Shown one piece after another: positions 41,929 to 52,096 of a DNA stretch of 64,000 bases. The DNA lies in assembly GCA_017549205.1 (NCBI GenBank), contig JAFYVH010000021.1, positions 62,001 through 126,000 of the forward strand. Direction: 5' to 3'. A model generated the notes under the pieces. The model was not told the origin of the DNA and ran no database searches. It saw nothing but the letters and a program-made list of their open reading frames with translations. The translations under genes and the position numbers were made by a program. Each line of letters opens with the position of its first letter. Position 1 is the stretch's first letter. Source of the DNA: Clostridia bacterium (GTDB lineage Bacteria > Bacillota > Clostridia > UBA1381 > UBA9506).

Positions 41929-42879
41929 ATGTTGGAAATTGAAAAACCAAATGTTGAGTGTTTGGAACTTTCTCCGGATGGAAAGTATGGAAAATTTACA
42001 GCTGAGCCGCTGGAACGCGGTTATGGCACAACCCTGGGTAACTCTCTGAGAAGAATGCTTTTGTCGTCTCTGCCGGGTGCAGCAGCGACCAGCGTTAAAA
42101 TCGACGGAGTGCTCCACGAATTTTCCACAATTCCGGGCGTTAAAGAGGATGTAACGGAGATTATCCTTAATATCAAACAGATTGCCGTTAAACTTCATTG
42201 CGACACACCGAAAGTTGTGTACATCGAAATGGAAGGCGAAGGCGAGATTAAAGCCGGCGACATTAAGCTGGATTCTGATATTGAGATTTTCAATCCCGAT
42301 CTTCACATTGCCACACTTAACAAGGACGCGAAGCTTTACATGGAAATTACTTTCTGCAAAGGCAGAGGTTATGTTTCCGCTGAACGGAATAAGCAGCTCA
42401 ACCAAAACATCATTGGTGTGATTCCTGTGGATTCCATTTATACACCTGTTCACCGTGTTAACTATGTTGTAGAAAACACCCGTGTTGGACAGATTACCGA
42501 TTATGATAAGCTCACACTGGAAGTTTGGACCGATGGCTCCATTCGTCCTGATGAAGCAGTTAGCCTTGCCGCTAAAATCATTAACGAGCATTTGATGCAG
42601 TTCATCGACTTGTCTGAAGAAGCAAAGAATGCCGAGATTATGATTGAAAAAGAAGAAGGCAAGAAGGAAAAAGTTCTGGAAATGACCATCGAAGAGCTGG
42701 ATCTTTCCGTTCGTTCCTACAACTGCTTGAAGAGAGCTGGTATCAATACAGTTGAAGATTTGACCAAGCGTACTGAGGAAGACATGGTTAAGGTTCGTAA
42801 CCTGGGCCGCAAGTCCTTAGAAGAAGTGATTGAAAAGCTTCATGGTTTAGGTCAGGCTTTTGCTAAAAAAGAAGACTAA
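41929..42879 (+). CDS. rpoA: RNA polymerase subunit alpha
   Basis: A 316-residue alpha subunit. The N-terminal dimerisation domain has [21 protein letters not shown]. The C-terminal DNA- and activator-binding domain is [24 protein letters not shown] and [11 protein letters not shown]. Usual length and position in the alpha operon. RBS GAGGGAGG. Confidence 0.98.
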   Translation: MLEIEKPNVECLELSPDGKYGKFTAEPLERGYGTTLGNSLRRMLLSSLPGAAATSVKIDGVLHEFSTIPGVKEDVTEIILNIKQIAVKLHCDTPKVVYIEMEGEGEIKAGDIKLDSDIEIFNPDLHIATLNKDAKLYMEITFCKGRGYVSAERNKQLNQNIIGVIPVDSIYTPVHRVNYVVENTRVGQITDYDKLTLEVWTDGSIRPDEAVSLAAKIINEHLMQFIDLSEEAKNAEIMIEKEEGKKEKVLEMTIEELDLSVRSYNCLKRAGINTVEDLTKRTEEDMVKVRNLGRKSLEEVIEKLHGLGQAFAKKED

Positions 42880-42983
42880 GCTTCGTAATTTGATAGGAAC
42901 AAAAACCACTTTGGTGAGGCCTTTTTAAGCAGCGATGCTTACAGGGCCTGCTGAATCAAACCGATTAAAAGGAGGGCAATACG

Positions 42984-43328
42984 ATGCCGGGAACAAGAAA
43001 ACTCGGTCGTCCTACCGACCAGAGAAACGCTATGCTCAGAAACCTTGTCACCTCTCTTTTAGAGAATGGCCGCGTTGAAACAACACTGGCCCGTGCTAAG
43101 GAAACCAGAAGCATGGCTGAAAAAATGATTACACTGGGTAAGGAGAATACCCTTGCATCCAGAAGAAGTGCTCTCGCTTATGTTATGAAGAAGAGCGTGG
43201 TATATAAGCTGTTTGAAGAAATCGCACCCAAGTATGCGGAGCGTAACGGCGGTTATACCAGAATCATCAAGGCTGGTCCCAGACGCGGTGATGCTGCTGA
43301 AATGGCAATCATTGAGCTGGTTGACTAA
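42984..43328 (+). CDS. rplQ: 50S ribosomal protein L17
   Basis: A 114-residue L17: [20 protein letters not shown] and [20 protein letters not shown]. Last gene of the superoperon, followed by a strong terminator. The ecfA1-ecfA2-ecfT genes that commonly follow rplQ in Firmicutes are absent. Confidence 0.98.
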   Translation: MPGTRKLGRPTDQRNAMLRNLVTSLLENGRVETTLARAKETRSMAEKMITLGKENTLASRRSALAYVMKKSVVYKLFEEIAPKYAERNGGYTRIIKAGPRRGDAAEMAIIELVD

Positions 43329-43345
43329 GACTTTGTATAAAAAAT

Positions 43346-43379
43346 GGTTGCTTCCATTGCGGAGGCAGCCGTTTTTTTT
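43346..43379 (+). terminator. Terminator of the ribosomal superoperon
   Basis: GGTTGCTTCC (43346-43355) / GGAGGCAGCC (43361-43370) with G-U pairs, then GTTTTTTTT. Confidence 0.88.
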
Positions 43380-43426
43380 ATGAGAAAAGCCAGAAACCCT
43401 TAATTGTAAAAGAACTGTTAACAGCC

Positions 43427-43454
43427 TTGACAAACAGGAAAAATGTGATACAAT
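43427..43454 (+). promoter_or_regulatory. Promoter of htpG
   Basis: TTGACA (43427-43432), 16 nt, TACAAT (43449-43454); the CIRCE element starts 5 bases downstream. Confidence 0.88.
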
Positions 43455-43458
43455 AATA

Positions 43459-43485
43459 TTAGCACTCTAAAGACGGGAGTGCTAA
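43459..43485. promoter_or_regulatory. CIRCE element (HrcA operator)
   Basis: TTAGCACTC-N9-GAGTGCTAA, an exact match to the CIRCE consensus, directly after the htpG -10 box. HrcA bound here should repress htpG until heat stress. Confidence 0.97.
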
Positions 43486-43509
43486 ATCTTGTTTTTGGAG
43501 GCGGCTTAA

Positions 43510-45390
43510 GTGACCAAAAAAGCATTTAAATCTGAATCGAAACGATTGCTGGAATTGATGATTAATTCCATTTACACACACAAAGAAATTTTTCTGCGTG
43601 AGCTGATTTCAAACGCCAGCGATGCCATGGACAAGCTCTACTACAAAACGCTGTCGGATGAAAACTTGAGCTTTAATCGTGACGACTTTTTCATCCGCAT
43701 TGATGCGGATAAAGAAAAAAGAACCCTGACCATTTTGGATACCGGCATTGGCATGACCAAAGAAGAACTGGAGGAAAACCTGGGCACCATTGCCAAAAGC
43801 GGCTCGCTGCAGTTTAAAAAGGACAACGAAAAGCTGGAGGATGTGGACATCATCGGTCAGTTTGGTGTTGGCTTTTATTCTGCCTTTATGATTGCCGACA
43901 AGGTTACCGTCACCAGTCGTGCCCTGGGTGCAGACGAGGCCTATCAATGGGAAGCTGAAGACACAGAGGGTTACACCATCAGCTCAGCCGAAAAAGAGAG
44001 CGTGGGCACCGAAATTGTTTTATATTTGAAAGAAAATACAGAAGATGAACAATATGACGAGTTTTTAGACGAATATCGTCTGCGTGCCATTGTGAAAAAA
44101 TATTCGGACTACATTCGTTATCCCATCCAAATGGAGGTGACCAAGACAAGAGCCAAGGAGGACAATAAGGAAGAATTTGAGGAATATAAAGAGCTTGAAA
44201 CCTTAAATTCCATGGTCCCCATCTGGAAAAAGTCAAAGGCCGAGCTTAGCGACGAGGATTATAACGGATTTTATAAAGACAAGTTTTTTGATTTTGAAGA
44301 CCCTCTGTCGGTGATTCACACCAGTGCTGACGGCATCACCAGCTACATCGCCCTCTTATACATCCCCGCCCATGCGCCCTATGATTATTATACAAAAGAC
44401 TTTGAAAAGGGACTGGGTCTTTACACAAACGGCGTGATGATTATGGATAAATGCGCTGAGCTTTTGCCCGATTGCTTCCGCTTTGTGAAGGGCCTTGTGG
44501 ATTCGGCGGATCTTTCATTGAACATCTCCCGTGAGATTTTGCAACACGACCGTCAGCTGAAAACCATTGCCAACCACCTGCAAAAGAAGATTAAGAGCGA
44601 GCTTGCAGGCATGCTGAAAAATGACCGGGAAAAATATGAAATTTTCTATAAAAACTTTGCCCGTCAGTTGAAATTTGGCATTTATGATAATTTTGGTCGG
44701 GATAAAGAGCTGCTGCAAGACTTGCTCATGTTCTATTCTTCCAGCGAGAAGAAAATGGTTACACTGTCTGAATATGTTTCCCGCATGAAAGAGGACCAGA
44801 AATATATTTACTATGCCAGCGGTGAGAGCATTGAAAAAATTGATAAGCTGCCCCAGACCGAGCTGGTTGCCGAGCGTGGCTGTGAAATTTTGTATCTTAC
44901 CGAGGATGTGGATGAATTTGCCCTTCAAATGCTGCACGCTTATGAGGAGAAGGAATTCAAGTCCGTTTCTGCCGGCGATTTAGACATTGAAACCGAGGCA
45001 GAAAAGAAAGAGAACGAAAAGAAAAAAGAAGAAAACAAAGACCTCTTTTTGTTCTTAAAGGATGCTTTGGGGGATAAGGTTAAAGAGGTTCGCGCCTCTT
45101 CCCGCTTGAAATCCCATCCGGTGTGCTTAACCAGTGAGGGCGCTCTTTCCATCGAGATGGAAAAGATTTTAAATGCCATGCCCCATGACCAGAAGGTGAA
45201 GGCGGACCGCATCCTGGAAATCAATGTGAACCATCCGATTTTTGAAAAGATTGTAGCGCTTTTGGAGAGTGACAAGGATAAGCTGAAGCAATATGCTGCG
45301 GTGCTCTATGACAGCGCCCTGCTGATTGAGGGCCTGCCCATTGAAGATCCGGTGGCCTATACCAACGCGGTTTGTGAATTGATGCAATAA
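43510..45390 (+). CDS. htpG: Hsp90-family chaperone HtpG
   Basis: A 626-residue Hsp90 from GTG 43510 (RBS TTGGAGG). The N-terminal GHKL ATPase shows [34 protein letters not shown] and [12 protein letters not shown]. Middle and C-terminal dimerisation domains follow, with a charged linker at about 500. It refolds clients in the cytosol. HrcA/CIRCE control is seen directly upstream; in Bacillus htpG is not in the CIRCE regulon. Confidence 0.97.
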   Translation: MTKKAFKSESKRLLELMINSIYTHKEIFLRELISNASDAMDKLYYKTLSDENLSFNRDDFFIRIDADKEKRTLTILDTGIGMTKEELEENLGTIAKSGSLQFKKDNEKLEDVDIIGQFGVGFYSAFMIADKVTVTSRALGADEAYQWEAEDTEGYTISSAEKESVGTEIVLYLKENTEDEQYDEFLDEYRLRAIVKKYSDYIRYPIQMEVTKTRAKEDNKEEFEEYKELETLNSMVPIWKKSKAELSDEDYNGFYKDKFFDFEDPLSVIHTSADGITSYIALLYIPAHAPYDYYTKDFEKGLGLYTNGVMIMDKCAELLPDCFRFVKGLVDSADLSLNISREILQHDRQLKTIANHLQKKIKSELAGMLKNDREKYEIFYKNFARQLKFGIYDNFGRDKELLQDLLMFYSSSEKKMVTLSEYVSRMKEDQKYIYYASGESIEKIDKLPQTELVAERGCEILYLTEDVDEFALQMLHAYEEKEFKSVSAGDLDIETEAEKKENEKKKEENKDLFLFLKDALGDKVKEVRASSRLKSHPVCLTSEGALSIEMEKILNAMPHDQKVKADRILEINVNHPIFEKIVALLESDKDKLKQYAAVLYDSALLIEGLPIEDPVAYTNAVCELMQ

Positions 45391-45400
45391 AAAAGGAATA

Positions 45401-45433
45401 AAAAAGGGACTGCTTTAAAAGCAGTCCCTTTTT
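45401..45433. terminator. Bidirectional terminator after htpG
   Basis: AAAAAGGGACTGC (45401-45413) / GCAGTCCCTTTTT (45421-45433), between converging genes. Confidence 0.88.
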
Positions 45434-45459
45434 AAATGAAACAAAGAATTATTTAGAAT

Positions 45460-45654
45460 CTATTTTTCTTTGGTTAATCCCAATATATAATCGGTAGAAA
45501 CTTTATAAAATTGAGCCAGTTTTATGAGGATGTCGATGGGTAATTGTCTTTGTCCGTTTTCATATTGTGAGTAGGTGTTTTGTTTTATGTGTAAATATTC
45601 TGCAATGTCTTTTTGTTTTATATCAGAATCTTCTCTTAAATCTTTTAATCTCAT
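45460..45654 (-). CDS. XRE-family HTH regulator
   Basis: A 64-residue regulator: MRLKDLREDSDIKQKDIAEY, IKQNTYSQYENGQRQLP, then LIKLAQFYKVSTDYILGLT. Start at 45654 after GAGGTG. Divergent from the lipoprotein/membrane pair, with two palindromes between; likely their repressor. Confidence 0.9.
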   Translation of the reverse strand: MRLKDLREDSDIKQKDIAEYLHIKQNTYSQYENGQRQLPIDILIKLAQFYKVSTDYILGLTKEK

Positions 45655-45684
45655 ACAACAGCACCTCAATAAATATTATATAAA

Positions 45685-45729
45685 ATCTCATAATGAGATA
45701 TTGACATATATCTCAATTTGTGATATAAT
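45685..45729 (+). promoter_or_regulatory. Promoter and XRE operators of the lipoprotein cassette
   Basis: TTGACA (45701-45706), 17 nt, TATAAT (45724-45729). ATCTCA-TAA-TGAGAT (45685-45699) is a perfect inverted repeat. ATATCTCA-ATT-TGTGATAT (45709-45727) is a related one inside the spacer and -10. Confidence 0.8.
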
Positions 45730-45761
45730 TTTTTTAAAATTAAAATTGGAGGTTTTTTAAA

Positions 45762-46232
45762 ATGGAAAAATGTAAATTTGTAGGGAGAGTTATTACAATT
45801 TTGGTTTCCTTGGTATTGGTGCTGTCGTTAGTAGCTTGTGGCGACAAAAGCACTTCAGATGAAGAGATTTTATCTGATTTGGAAGTTGTGTTAGATAGTG
45901 AAGAGGAAGCTACACCGGTTACAACAAACAACGATGAAAATGTAACTGAAAATACAGAAACCGCGGTTAAAACAGTAGAATGGAGAGAATTTTTAAAGGA
46001 ATATGAAAATTGGGTAGATAGTTATGTTGCTATATTAAAAAAGTACAGCAATAATCCAACGGACATGTCTATTTTATCTGATTACACAAAAATGGTGACA
46101 GAACTGGCAGAATGGCAGACAAGAACCGATGACATGCAGCAGGAATTAGAAGAAGCTTCCCCTGCCGAAATAGCAGAATATTCCGCAGAATTATTAAGAA
46201 TTGCAGCCAAAATTGCGGAGGCGGCCTATTAA
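45762..46232 (+). CDS. Small predicted lipoprotein
   Basis: A 156-residue protein. The signal peptide is ITILVSLVLVLSLVAC with a lipobox (LSLVAC), so Cys would be lipid-modified and the protein anchored outside. A Ser/Asp/Glu/Thr-rich linker is followed by a helical domain (EWREFLKEYENWVDSYVAIL). Similar clostridial lipoproteins exist, without a known function. Cotranscribed with the membrane protein 29 bp downstream. Confidence 0.8.
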   Translation: MEKCKFVGRVITILVSLVLVLSLVACGDKSTSDEEILSDLEVVLDSEEEATPVTTNNDENVTENTETAVKTVEWREFLKEYENWVDSYVAILKKYSNNPTDMSILSDYTKMVTELAEWQTRTDDMQQELEEASPAEIAEYSAELLRIAAKIAEAAY

Positions 46233-46261
46233 TTCATAACAACAAAAAAGAGGTGAAATTT

Positions 46262-46675
46262 ATGAGAAGTAAGATCCTGTTGGTTTCAAACATTTTATCA
46301 ACAATTTATACCGCTTGTCTTTTATGGATTTTTGGCGGTGCAATAATTGCGGCCGGCGGCTTGGACTATATTGAATATTGTCAGCAGGCATTTGGTGTTG
46401 TTTTTGATTTGTTTGGATTTAGTTCTGCATCGGTAAATGCAATTTATGCAGTAATAATTTTAATGGCTATACATATCTCTGCGTTTACGATTGGAGCAAT
46501 TTTTGGTTGGATTGGTTACTTTGCAAAGAAAAGTGGGTGGGCAAAGTTTGCCGCAACTCTATATCTCCTTGGGACATTGTCCTTTCTGCTTTATATCTTT
46601 TGGAGCTTGCCGATTACTATTATTGGCTTTGTAGGCGGCAGTAAGCAAAAAAAATTAAATACTTCAGTTGCGTAA
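46262..46675 (+). CDS. Small polytopic membrane protein
   Basis: A 137-residue protein with about four hydrophobic helices: ILLVSNILSTIYTACLLWIF, AIYAVIILMAIHISAFTIGA, ATLYLLGTLSFLLYIFW and a short loop between. GAGGTG precedes ATG 46262. No family recognised. Expression is linked to the lipoprotein and probably controlled by the XRE protein. Confidence 0.75.
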   Translation: MRSKILLVSNILSTIYTACLLWIFGGAIIAAGGLDYIEYCQQAFGVVFDLFGFSSASVNAIYAVIILMAIHISAFTIGAIFGWIGYFAKKSGWAKFAATLYLLGTLSFLLYIFWSLPITIIGFVGGSKQKKLNTSVA

Positions 46676-46683
46676 CGAGAGAA

Positions 46684-46720
46684 AAAGGGTGATGCATATG
46701 CGGCATCACCCTTTTTATTT
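46684..46720. terminator. Bidirectional terminator
   Basis: AAAAAGGGTGATGC / GCATCACCCTTTTT around ATATGCG, between converging genes. Confidence 0.85.
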
Positions 46721-46723
46721 TTT

Positions 46724-47185
46724 TTACGGTAAAAACTTTCGGTCAAGGGGCAGCATGAAACCGTCAATGGCTGTTGACATGATGTCGCCACCGATTAGGT
46801 TGTCTTCATAAATCAGCAGGTTGGCAAACACGGGGTCGTGGATTTCATAAGGAAAGTTTGTGATGCGATAAGTGTAGCACTCAATGTGCTTGCCACGGTA
46901 GCGCTCTAAGTTAAAACCACAGGGGGTTTGTAGGCGGTTATATTTTTGATAAACAGCATCCAGCGGGTCGGGCACAAGTGCAGTGCGCCTCTCTTCACTA
47001 CCGGGGTCGCAGGTCCAGCCGTAGCTAGACAGGCAGTTGAGCCGAGCCTCTTTTGTTGTCAGGTCGTGAGCATAGGTATTAAGCCGCATTTCCCGCACAA
47101 TCATTCTGCCCCACAAAAGAAACAAAAGCCCCAGCAAAAGAGCCAGCAAAATGCCAATCAGATTTTCTTTTAAAAATGTTTTCAT
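46724..47185 (-). CDS. DUF4830-type membrane-anchored protein
   Basis: A 153-residue protein with one N-terminal helix (LIGILLALLLGLLFLLWG) and an extracytoplasmic domain matching the DUF4830 pattern as I recall it: YGWTCDPGS, YQKYNRLQTPCGFNLERYRG, NLLIYEDNLIGGDI, DGFM. Function unknown. Start at 47185 for GAGGG upstream. Confidence 0.72.
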   Translation of the reverse strand: MKTFLKENLIGILLALLLGLLFLLWGRMIVREMRLNTYAHDLTTKEARLNCLSSYGWTCDPGSEERRTALVPDPLDAVYQKYNRLQTPCGFNLERYRGKHIECYTYRITNFPYEIHDPVFANLLIYEDNLIGGDIMSTAIDGFMLPLDRKFLP

Positions 47186-47236
47186 GGTTTCCCTCATGCT
47201 ATGACAAAATTATATACTATTATCCTATGAAAACAG

Positions 47237-47265
47237 TTGAAAACATATGAAAAAAATGGTAAGAT
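47237..47265 (+). promoter_or_regulatory. Promoter of the M24 peptidase gene
   Basis: TTGAAA (47237-47242), 17 nt, TAAGAT (47260-47265). Confidence 0.65.
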
Positions 47266-47289
47266 AATGATAATAAGGGAGGCGACAAG

Positions 47290-48342
47290 ATGTTTACAAA
47301 GCGAGTTAAAGCATTGCTTTCATCGGCAAAAGCAGATGTTATTTATATCACATCACCGGAAAATCTGCGGTATTTTAGTGGCTTCACCGGTGTCGAGGGT
47401 GCGTTGATTTTGAGCCCAAAAGAACAGCTTTTGCTGACGGACTCCCGCTATTTATTGCAGGCGGCAGAAGAGGCACCCGATTTTGCCATTGTGGATGTGG
47501 CAAAAACAAAGCCGATTGATTGCTTGTCGTCTTATCATCCCAAAACCATTGCCTTTGAAGAAAGCTATGTTTCGGCAGAGGCATATAAAAAGCTGTGCGA
47601 AGCGCTGCCCGACTGCGCATGGCAAGGCATTGATAAAGAAATTTTGCTGCAGCGGGCAGTTAAAGATGAAGAGGAGCTTGCCTGCACCCGCAAAGCAGCA
47701 AAATTAGCCGACGAGGCTTTTTCAGAAGTTTTGCCCATGATTAAAGAGGGGGCAGCAGAAAAAGACATTGCTTTGGCTTTAGAATGGAGCATGCGAAAAG
47801 GTGGCGCAGAGGCGGCCTCTTTTTCCATCATTTGTGCCTCGGGGGTGCGGTCTGCCCTGCCTCATGGGGTTGCCACCGACAAAAAACTGGAAAAAGGCGA
47901 TTTTGTCACCATGGATTTTGGCTGTTTTTATAAAGGCTATGCCAGCGACATGACCCGTACTGTGGTGGTGGGCAAGGCCAGCGACCGACAAAAGAAGATT
48001 TATGAAACAGTTCTTTTGGCGCAAGAGACAGCCCTTTCCGTTTTGCGCCCCGGTCTTTTGTGCAAAGAAGCAGATGCCGCAGCAAGAGATGTGATTGCAT
48101 CTGCTGGCTATGGTGACTGCTTTGGTCATTCTTTAGGTCATGGCACGGGGCTTTTAATCCACGAACAGCCCACGCTTTCGCCCCGGTCGGAAGGTTTTTT
48201 AACCCCCGGCATGCTTGTGACGGTTGAGCCGGGCATTTACATTGAAAATTTTGGTGGCGTGCGCATTGAAGATTTGGTTTATATTACAGAGCAGGGCTAT
48301 GAAAATCTGACCCATACAGATAAGAGACTGTTAGAACTGTAA
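47290..48342 (+). CDS. pepP: Xaa-Pro aminopeptidase-type M24 peptidase
   Basis: A 350-residue protein with an N-terminal creatinase-type domain (1-120, [14 protein letters not shown]) and an M24 catalytic domain. Metal ligands: [48 protein letters not shown]. Cleaves N-terminal residues before proline in the cytosol. RBS GGGAGG. efp, its frequent neighbour, is absent. Family certain; the pepP versus pepQ name less so. Confidence 0.92.
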   Translation: MFTKRVKALLSSAKADVIYITSPENLRYFSGFTGVEGALILSPKEQLLLTDSRYLLQAAEEAPDFAIVDVAKTKPIDCLSSYHPKTIAFEESYVSAEAYKKLCEALPDCAWQGIDKEILLQRAVKDEEELACTRKAAKLADEAFSEVLPMIKEGAAEKDIALALEWSMRKGGAEAASFSIICASGVRSALPHGVATDKKLEKGDFVTMDFGCFYKGYASDMTRTVVVGKASDRQKKIYETVLLAQETALSVLRPGLLCKEADAAARDVIASAGYGDCFGHSLGHGTGLLIHEQPTLSPRSEGFLTPGMLVTVEPGIYIENFGGVRIEDLVYITEQGYENLTHTDKRLLEL

Positions 48343-48377
48343 AAGGTTTATGGATAGAATCCGAAAGGAAGAACAAC

Positions 48378-49910
48378 ATGATTGCAAAAATTAAGAGCTG
48401 TGGTCTTTTGGGCATTGATGGCTATATTGTTGAGGTGGAAACCGACATTTCAAATGGCATGCCTGCCTTTGATGTGGTTGGCTTGCCGGATGCAGCGGTG
48501 AAAGAATCCCGCGAGCGTGTGCGCTCGGCCATGAAAAATTCTGAGTTGACCTTTCCTCAAAAGCGCATCACGGTGAATCTGGCACCGGCACACATTCGCA
48601 AGGAGGGTCCTTTTTATGACCTGCCCATTTGTTTGGGGCTGCTCAGAAGCTCCGGTCAGCTGCCCGGAGAGGAGCCGGATGAATATTTATTTTTAGGCGA
48701 GCTTTCTTTAAATGGCACGCTGCGTCCTGTAACCGGCGCGTTGCCCATGGTGCTTTGTGCGGCACAGGCAGGCATTAAAAAGGTTATTTTGCCTCAGGAA
48801 AATGCTTTAGAGGCGGCAGTGGTAACTGATGTTGAGGTGTATCCGGCACGCACGCTGGGTCAGATTATGGCACACTTTTTAAGCATCGAAAGGTTAAAGC
48901 GAGTTACAGTTAAGGTTGAAGATATTTTTCAAAAGCAGGCCACAGAGGGACCGGACTTTTCGGATGTTCGCGGGCAGGAAAGCGTAAAAAGAGCCCTTGA
49001 GGTAGCCGCCGCCGGCGGACATAATGTCCTGCTCATTGGCTCCCCGGGCTCAGGTAAAACAATGCTTGCACAGCGGTTGCCGGGCATTTTGCCCCAGACC
49101 ACTCTGGCAGAAGCTCTGGAAATTACAAAAGTTCATAGTATTGCGGGGCTGTTGCCCTCTGACACATCTCTCATCACAACCCGACCCTTCCGCAGTCCTC
49201 ATCACACCATATCGGCGGTGGGGCTTTCAGGCGGCGGGCAGATTCCACGACCGGGCGAGGTGAGCCTTTCTCATAACGGCGTGCTGTTTTTGGACGAGCT
49301 GCCGGAATTTAATAAAAACGCTTTGGAGGTTTTGCGCCAACCCTTAGAAGATGGCGTTGTGACCATCTCACGAGTGAGTGCAACCCTTACCTATCCCTGC
49401 CGCACCATGCTGGTTGCGGCCATGAACCCCTGCAAATGCGGTTATCACGGGGACCCGACTCGTCCCTGCTCATGCAGCGATGCGCAAATTCATCAATATC
49501 TTTCTAAAATCAGTGGTCCTCTTTTAGACCGCATCGATTTACATGTTGAGGTTTTAGCGGTGCCCTATCAGGAGCTTAATTCTAAAACCAAGGGCGAGAC
49601 ATCGGCGGTGATTCGTGAGCGTGTTAACGAGGCAAGACGCCGTCAGGCTATGCGGTTTAAAGATACGCCCAACATTTTCTGCAACGCGCAAATGACCACA
49701 CCCATGACAGACAAATTCTGTGCCCTGGGCGAAACCGAAAGCCAGCTGATGCAGTCGGTTTTTGACTCTATGGGCTTATCGGCACGAGCGCACAATCGCA
49801 TTTTAAAGGTGGCAAGAACCATTGCCGATTTAGCGGATAGTGAAACCATTTTAACAGAGCATTTGGCAGAAGCCATTCAATATAGAAGTTTAGACAGAAA
49901 GTATTGGTAG
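48378..49910 (+). CDS. comM: YifB/ComM-family magnesium-chelatase-like AAA ATPase
   Basis: A 510-residue protein. The N-terminal ChlI-like domain has [20 protein letters not shown] and [20 protein letters not shown]. The AAA core has [28 protein letters not shown] and [10 protein letters not shown], and a Cys-containing insert ([15 protein letters not shown]). The ComM branch promotes branch migration in natural transformation in some bacteria; a role here is unproven. 35 bp after pepP, probably in one transcript. Confidence 0.93.
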   Translation: MIAKIKSCGLLGIDGYIVEVETDISNGMPAFDVVGLPDAAVKESRERVRSAMKNSELTFPQKRITVNLAPAHIRKEGPFYDLPICLGLLRSSGQLPGEEPDEYLFLGELSLNGTLRPVTGALPMVLCAAQAGIKKVILPQENALEAAVVTDVEVYPARTLGQIMAHFLSIERLKRVTVKVEDIFQKQATEGPDFSDVRGQESVKRALEVAAAGGHNVLLIGSPGSGKTMLAQRLPGILPQTTLAEALEITKVHSIAGLLPSDTSLITTRPFRSPHHTISAVGLSGGGQIPRPGEVSLSHNGVLFLDELPEFNKNALEVLRQPLEDGVVTISRVSATLTYPCRTMLVAAMNPCKCGYHGDPTRPCSCSDAQIHQYLSKISGPLLDRIDLHVEVLAVPYQELNSKTKGETSAVIRERVNEARRRQAMRFKDTPNIFCNAQMTTPMTDKFCALGETESQLMQSVFDSMGLSARAHNRILKVARTIADLADSETILTEHLAEAIQYRSLDRKYW

Positions 49911-49912
49911 GC

Positions 49913-50593
49913 TCATAAAACCACCGGCACAAAGTCGGCAATGCTGAGCTTTTCGGGTGTAACGATGCAATCCACTGCCAAGATGTTAACGCCTGCAGTG
50001 TGAGCCTCGCGGAGTGCTTGGCCAAAGGTCGCATCGGTGCGGTCGTTGGGTGAGAAATAGTGTACATTTTTCATTTGTACCACAAAGACCACATAGGCAT
50101 CATAGCCTTCGTGGGTGGCGTCTATAAGCTCACGGAGATGCCGTGCGCCACGCTCTGTGGGGGCGTCGGGAAACAAAACGACGCCATTTTCTTCTAAGGT
50201 GACGCCTTTTACTTCAACGAAGATTTTGCGGCCGTCTGCCTCGAGATAGAAATCAAAGCGAGAATTTTTATAGCGGGTTTCAGGGTGAAAAAGGGTGATA
50301 TTTTGAAACAAATTGCCTGCCTGCACCCACTGGGCAAAGAGTTTGTTGGGGGCTTGACTGTCAATATTAATCAGGCGGTGGTTTTTATACACCGCAATTA
50401 AATCGAATTTGGTTTTGCGGCCAGGATTTTTGGCAACCTCCACAAAGGCAGAGGCGCCGGGCGCCAAAAGCTCACGACAACGACCGGTATTTTTTACATG
50501 ACAAACAATTTCTTCACCGCCCAGTTCTGCCAAGGCAATAAACCGATTGGGCCGCGACAGAAAACGAACGGGTTTAATTTCGCCATATTCCAT
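49913..50593 (-). CDS. sfsA: SfsA family DNA/RNA nuclease
   Basis: A 226-residue SfsA: RFIALAELGGEEIVCHVKNT, GRCRELLAPGA, then a restriction-endonuclease-like core RFDFYLEADGRKIFVEVKGVTL. SfsA proteins have been called sugar-fermentation stimulators; the fold suggests a nuclease. Convergent with comM, ending 2 bp from it. Confidence 0.94.
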   Translation of the reverse strand: MEYGEIKPVRFLSRPNRFIALAELGGEEIVCHVKNTGRCRELLAPGASAFVEVAKNPGRKTKFDLIAVYKNHRLINIDSQAPNKLFAQWVQAGNLFQNITLFHPETRYKNSRFDFYLEADGRKIFVEVKGVTLEENGVVLFPDAPTERGARHLRELIDATHEGYDAYVVFVVQMKNVHYFSPNDRTDATFGQALREAHTAGVNILAVDCIVTPEKLSIADFVPVVL

Positions 50594-50617
50594 AAAAATG
50601 CCACCTTTCTATTTTTG

Positions 50618-50646
50618 ATTGTATCACAGGGAAAGGGCGAAAGCAA
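50618..50646 (-). promoter_or_regulatory. Promoter of sfsA
   Basis: Minus-strand TTGCTT (50646-50641), 17 nt, TACAAT (50623-50618). Confidence 0.72.
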
Positions 50647-50704
50647 CAGCAGGACAAAAAAGATGGTAAAGAAAGAGAAAAATAAAATATTTTTAAAAAA
50701 ACCC

Positions 50705-50733
50705 TTTACAAATTCTTTTTTTTGTGCTATACT
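50705..50733 (+). promoter_or_regulatory. Promoter of tRNA-Thr
   Basis: TTTACA (50705-50710), 17 nt, TATACT (50728-50733). Confidence 0.75.
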
Positions 50734-50752
50734 AATCGGGTATTAGAGCTGT

Positions 50753-50828
<76 letters not shown>

Positions 50829-50830
50829 TG

Positions 50831-50864
50831 AATCCAGAATGCAGTAGCGTTCTGGATTTTTGCT
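50831..50864 (+). terminator. Terminator of tRNA-Thr
   Basis: AATCCAGAA / TTCTGGATT stem followed by TTTGCTTTT. Confidence 0.82.
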
Positions 50865-50928
50865 TTTATATATTTTGTTTCATGTGAAATAATAGAGTCA
50901 GAAAGCATTTTAAGACGGAAGTGATGGT

Positions 50929-51468
50929 ATGAAAGACTTATTTAAGCTTTTTTTCACCTTTGCACGCATCGGCGGTTTCACCTTTGGCGGCGGTTATGCC
51001 ATGCTGCCCATGCTGCAAAAGGAATTGGTTGAAAAACAAAAATGGACAACGGAAGAAGATTTGATGGATTATTACGCCCTGGCACAATGCACACCGGGGG
51101 TTATAGCTGTTAATGTGGCAACCATGATAGGATGCCGCAAAAAAGGATACCTCGGGGGCATTATAGCAACCTTGGGCGTGGTGTTTCCGTCTTTTGTAAT
51201 CATTGTTATCATTGCGGCGGTATTGAAAAATTATGCCGAGCTTTCCATTGTTAAAAATGCCTTTGTAGGTATTCGTGCCTGTGTTTGCGCTTTGATTTTA
51301 GACTCGGTTATCAAACTGGGCAAAAAAGCGGTTTTAGATGTACCCACCTTGCTGATTGCTGCTGTTGTTTTTCTTTTGGTATGCTTTTATTCAATTTCTC
51401 CCATCATTTTGGTTATCGCAGCCGGTCTTTTGGGTCTGTTATTGCAAGGGAGGCGGTTTTTGAAATGA
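50929..51468 (+). CDS. Chromate-transporter-family protein, first half
   Basis: A 179-residue membrane protein of the CHR family short form: FFTFARIGGFTFGGGYAMLP, LAQCTPGVIAVNVATMIG and GVVFPSFVIIVIIAAV. Short CHR proteins act as a pair of adjacent half-length genes, as here. Chromate or related oxyanion export is only a family-based guess. Its stop overlaps the next start (ATGA). Confidence 0.9.
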   Translation: MKDLFKLFFTFARIGGFTFGGGYAMLPMLQKELVEKQKWTTEEDLMDYYALAQCTPGVIAVNVATMIGCRKKGYLGGIIATLGVVFPSFVIIVIIAAVLKNYAELSIVKNAFVGIRACVCALILDSVIKLGKKAVLDVPTLLIAAVVFLLVCFYSISPIILVIAAGLLGLLLQGRRFLK

Positions 51469-52025
51469 TGTATTTGCGTTTGTTTTATGAATTTTTTAAA
51501 ACGGGGCTGTTTGCCATTGGCGGCGGTCTTGCAACCCTGCCTTTTTTGCGTGAGATGGCGGCAAAATATCCAAATTGGTTCACAGAGGCACAACTGGCGG
51601 ATATGATTGCCATTTCTGAATCGACGCCGGGTCCCATCGGCGTGAACATGGCTACCTATGCCGGCTTTTCATCCGGTAATGTTTTTGGTGCTCTTTGTGC
51701 CACCCTGGGCATAATCACCCCTGCCATTCTCACCATTTTCTTGGTGACAAAAATTTTAGATGCCTTTCGTGGTAACAAGTATGTCAATGGGGTTTTCTAT
51801 GGTCTTCGTCCTGCTGTTGCAGGGCTGATTGGTGCAGCCGGCATAACCGTTGCCAAGACGGCCCTTTTGTGTCTGCCCTATGCAGGGAATGTTTTGACCT
51901 TGTTTCATTGGCCCTCTGTGGCGATTTTTGTGGTTGTCTTTGTGTTGCTTAAGGTTTTTAAAAAACACCCGCTTTGGTATCTGGCGGCATCTGCCCTGGT
52001 GGGAATTTTATTGGGTTACATTTAA
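51465..52025 (+). CDS. Chromate-transporter-family protein, second half
   Basis: A 186-residue partner: FYEFFKTGLFAIGGGLATLP, ISESTPGPIGVNMATYAGF and GIITPAILTIFLV. Start at 51465 (ATGATG), overlapping the first gene, with GGGAGG upstream. Duplicate-and-invert topology is typical of CHR proteins. Confidence 0.9.
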   Translation: MMYLRLFYEFFKTGLFAIGGGLATLPFLREMAAKYPNWFTEAQLADMIAISESTPGPIGVNMATYAGFSSGNVFGALCATLGIITPAILTIFLVTKILDAFRGNKYVNGVFYGLRPAVAGLIGAAGITVAKTALLCLPYAGNVLTLFHWPSVAIFVVVFVLLKVFKKHPLWYLAASALVGILLGYI

Positions 52026-52039
52026 TTAAAAGAAACCTC

Positions 52040-52068
52040 TTGACAAAAACAGGGAATCGTGCTACAAT
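52040..52068 (+). promoter_or_regulatory. Promoter of tRNA-Leu
   Basis: TTGACA (52040-52045), 17 nt, TACAAT (52063-52068). Confidence 0.88.
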
Positions 52069-52096
52069 AATAAAGTCGTTTAAAGATAATATCTTC

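Noticed and set aside
41803-42591. 262-codon minus-strand frame opposite rpoA
   Set aside because: Shadow of the rpoA coding sequence; no RBS or family features.
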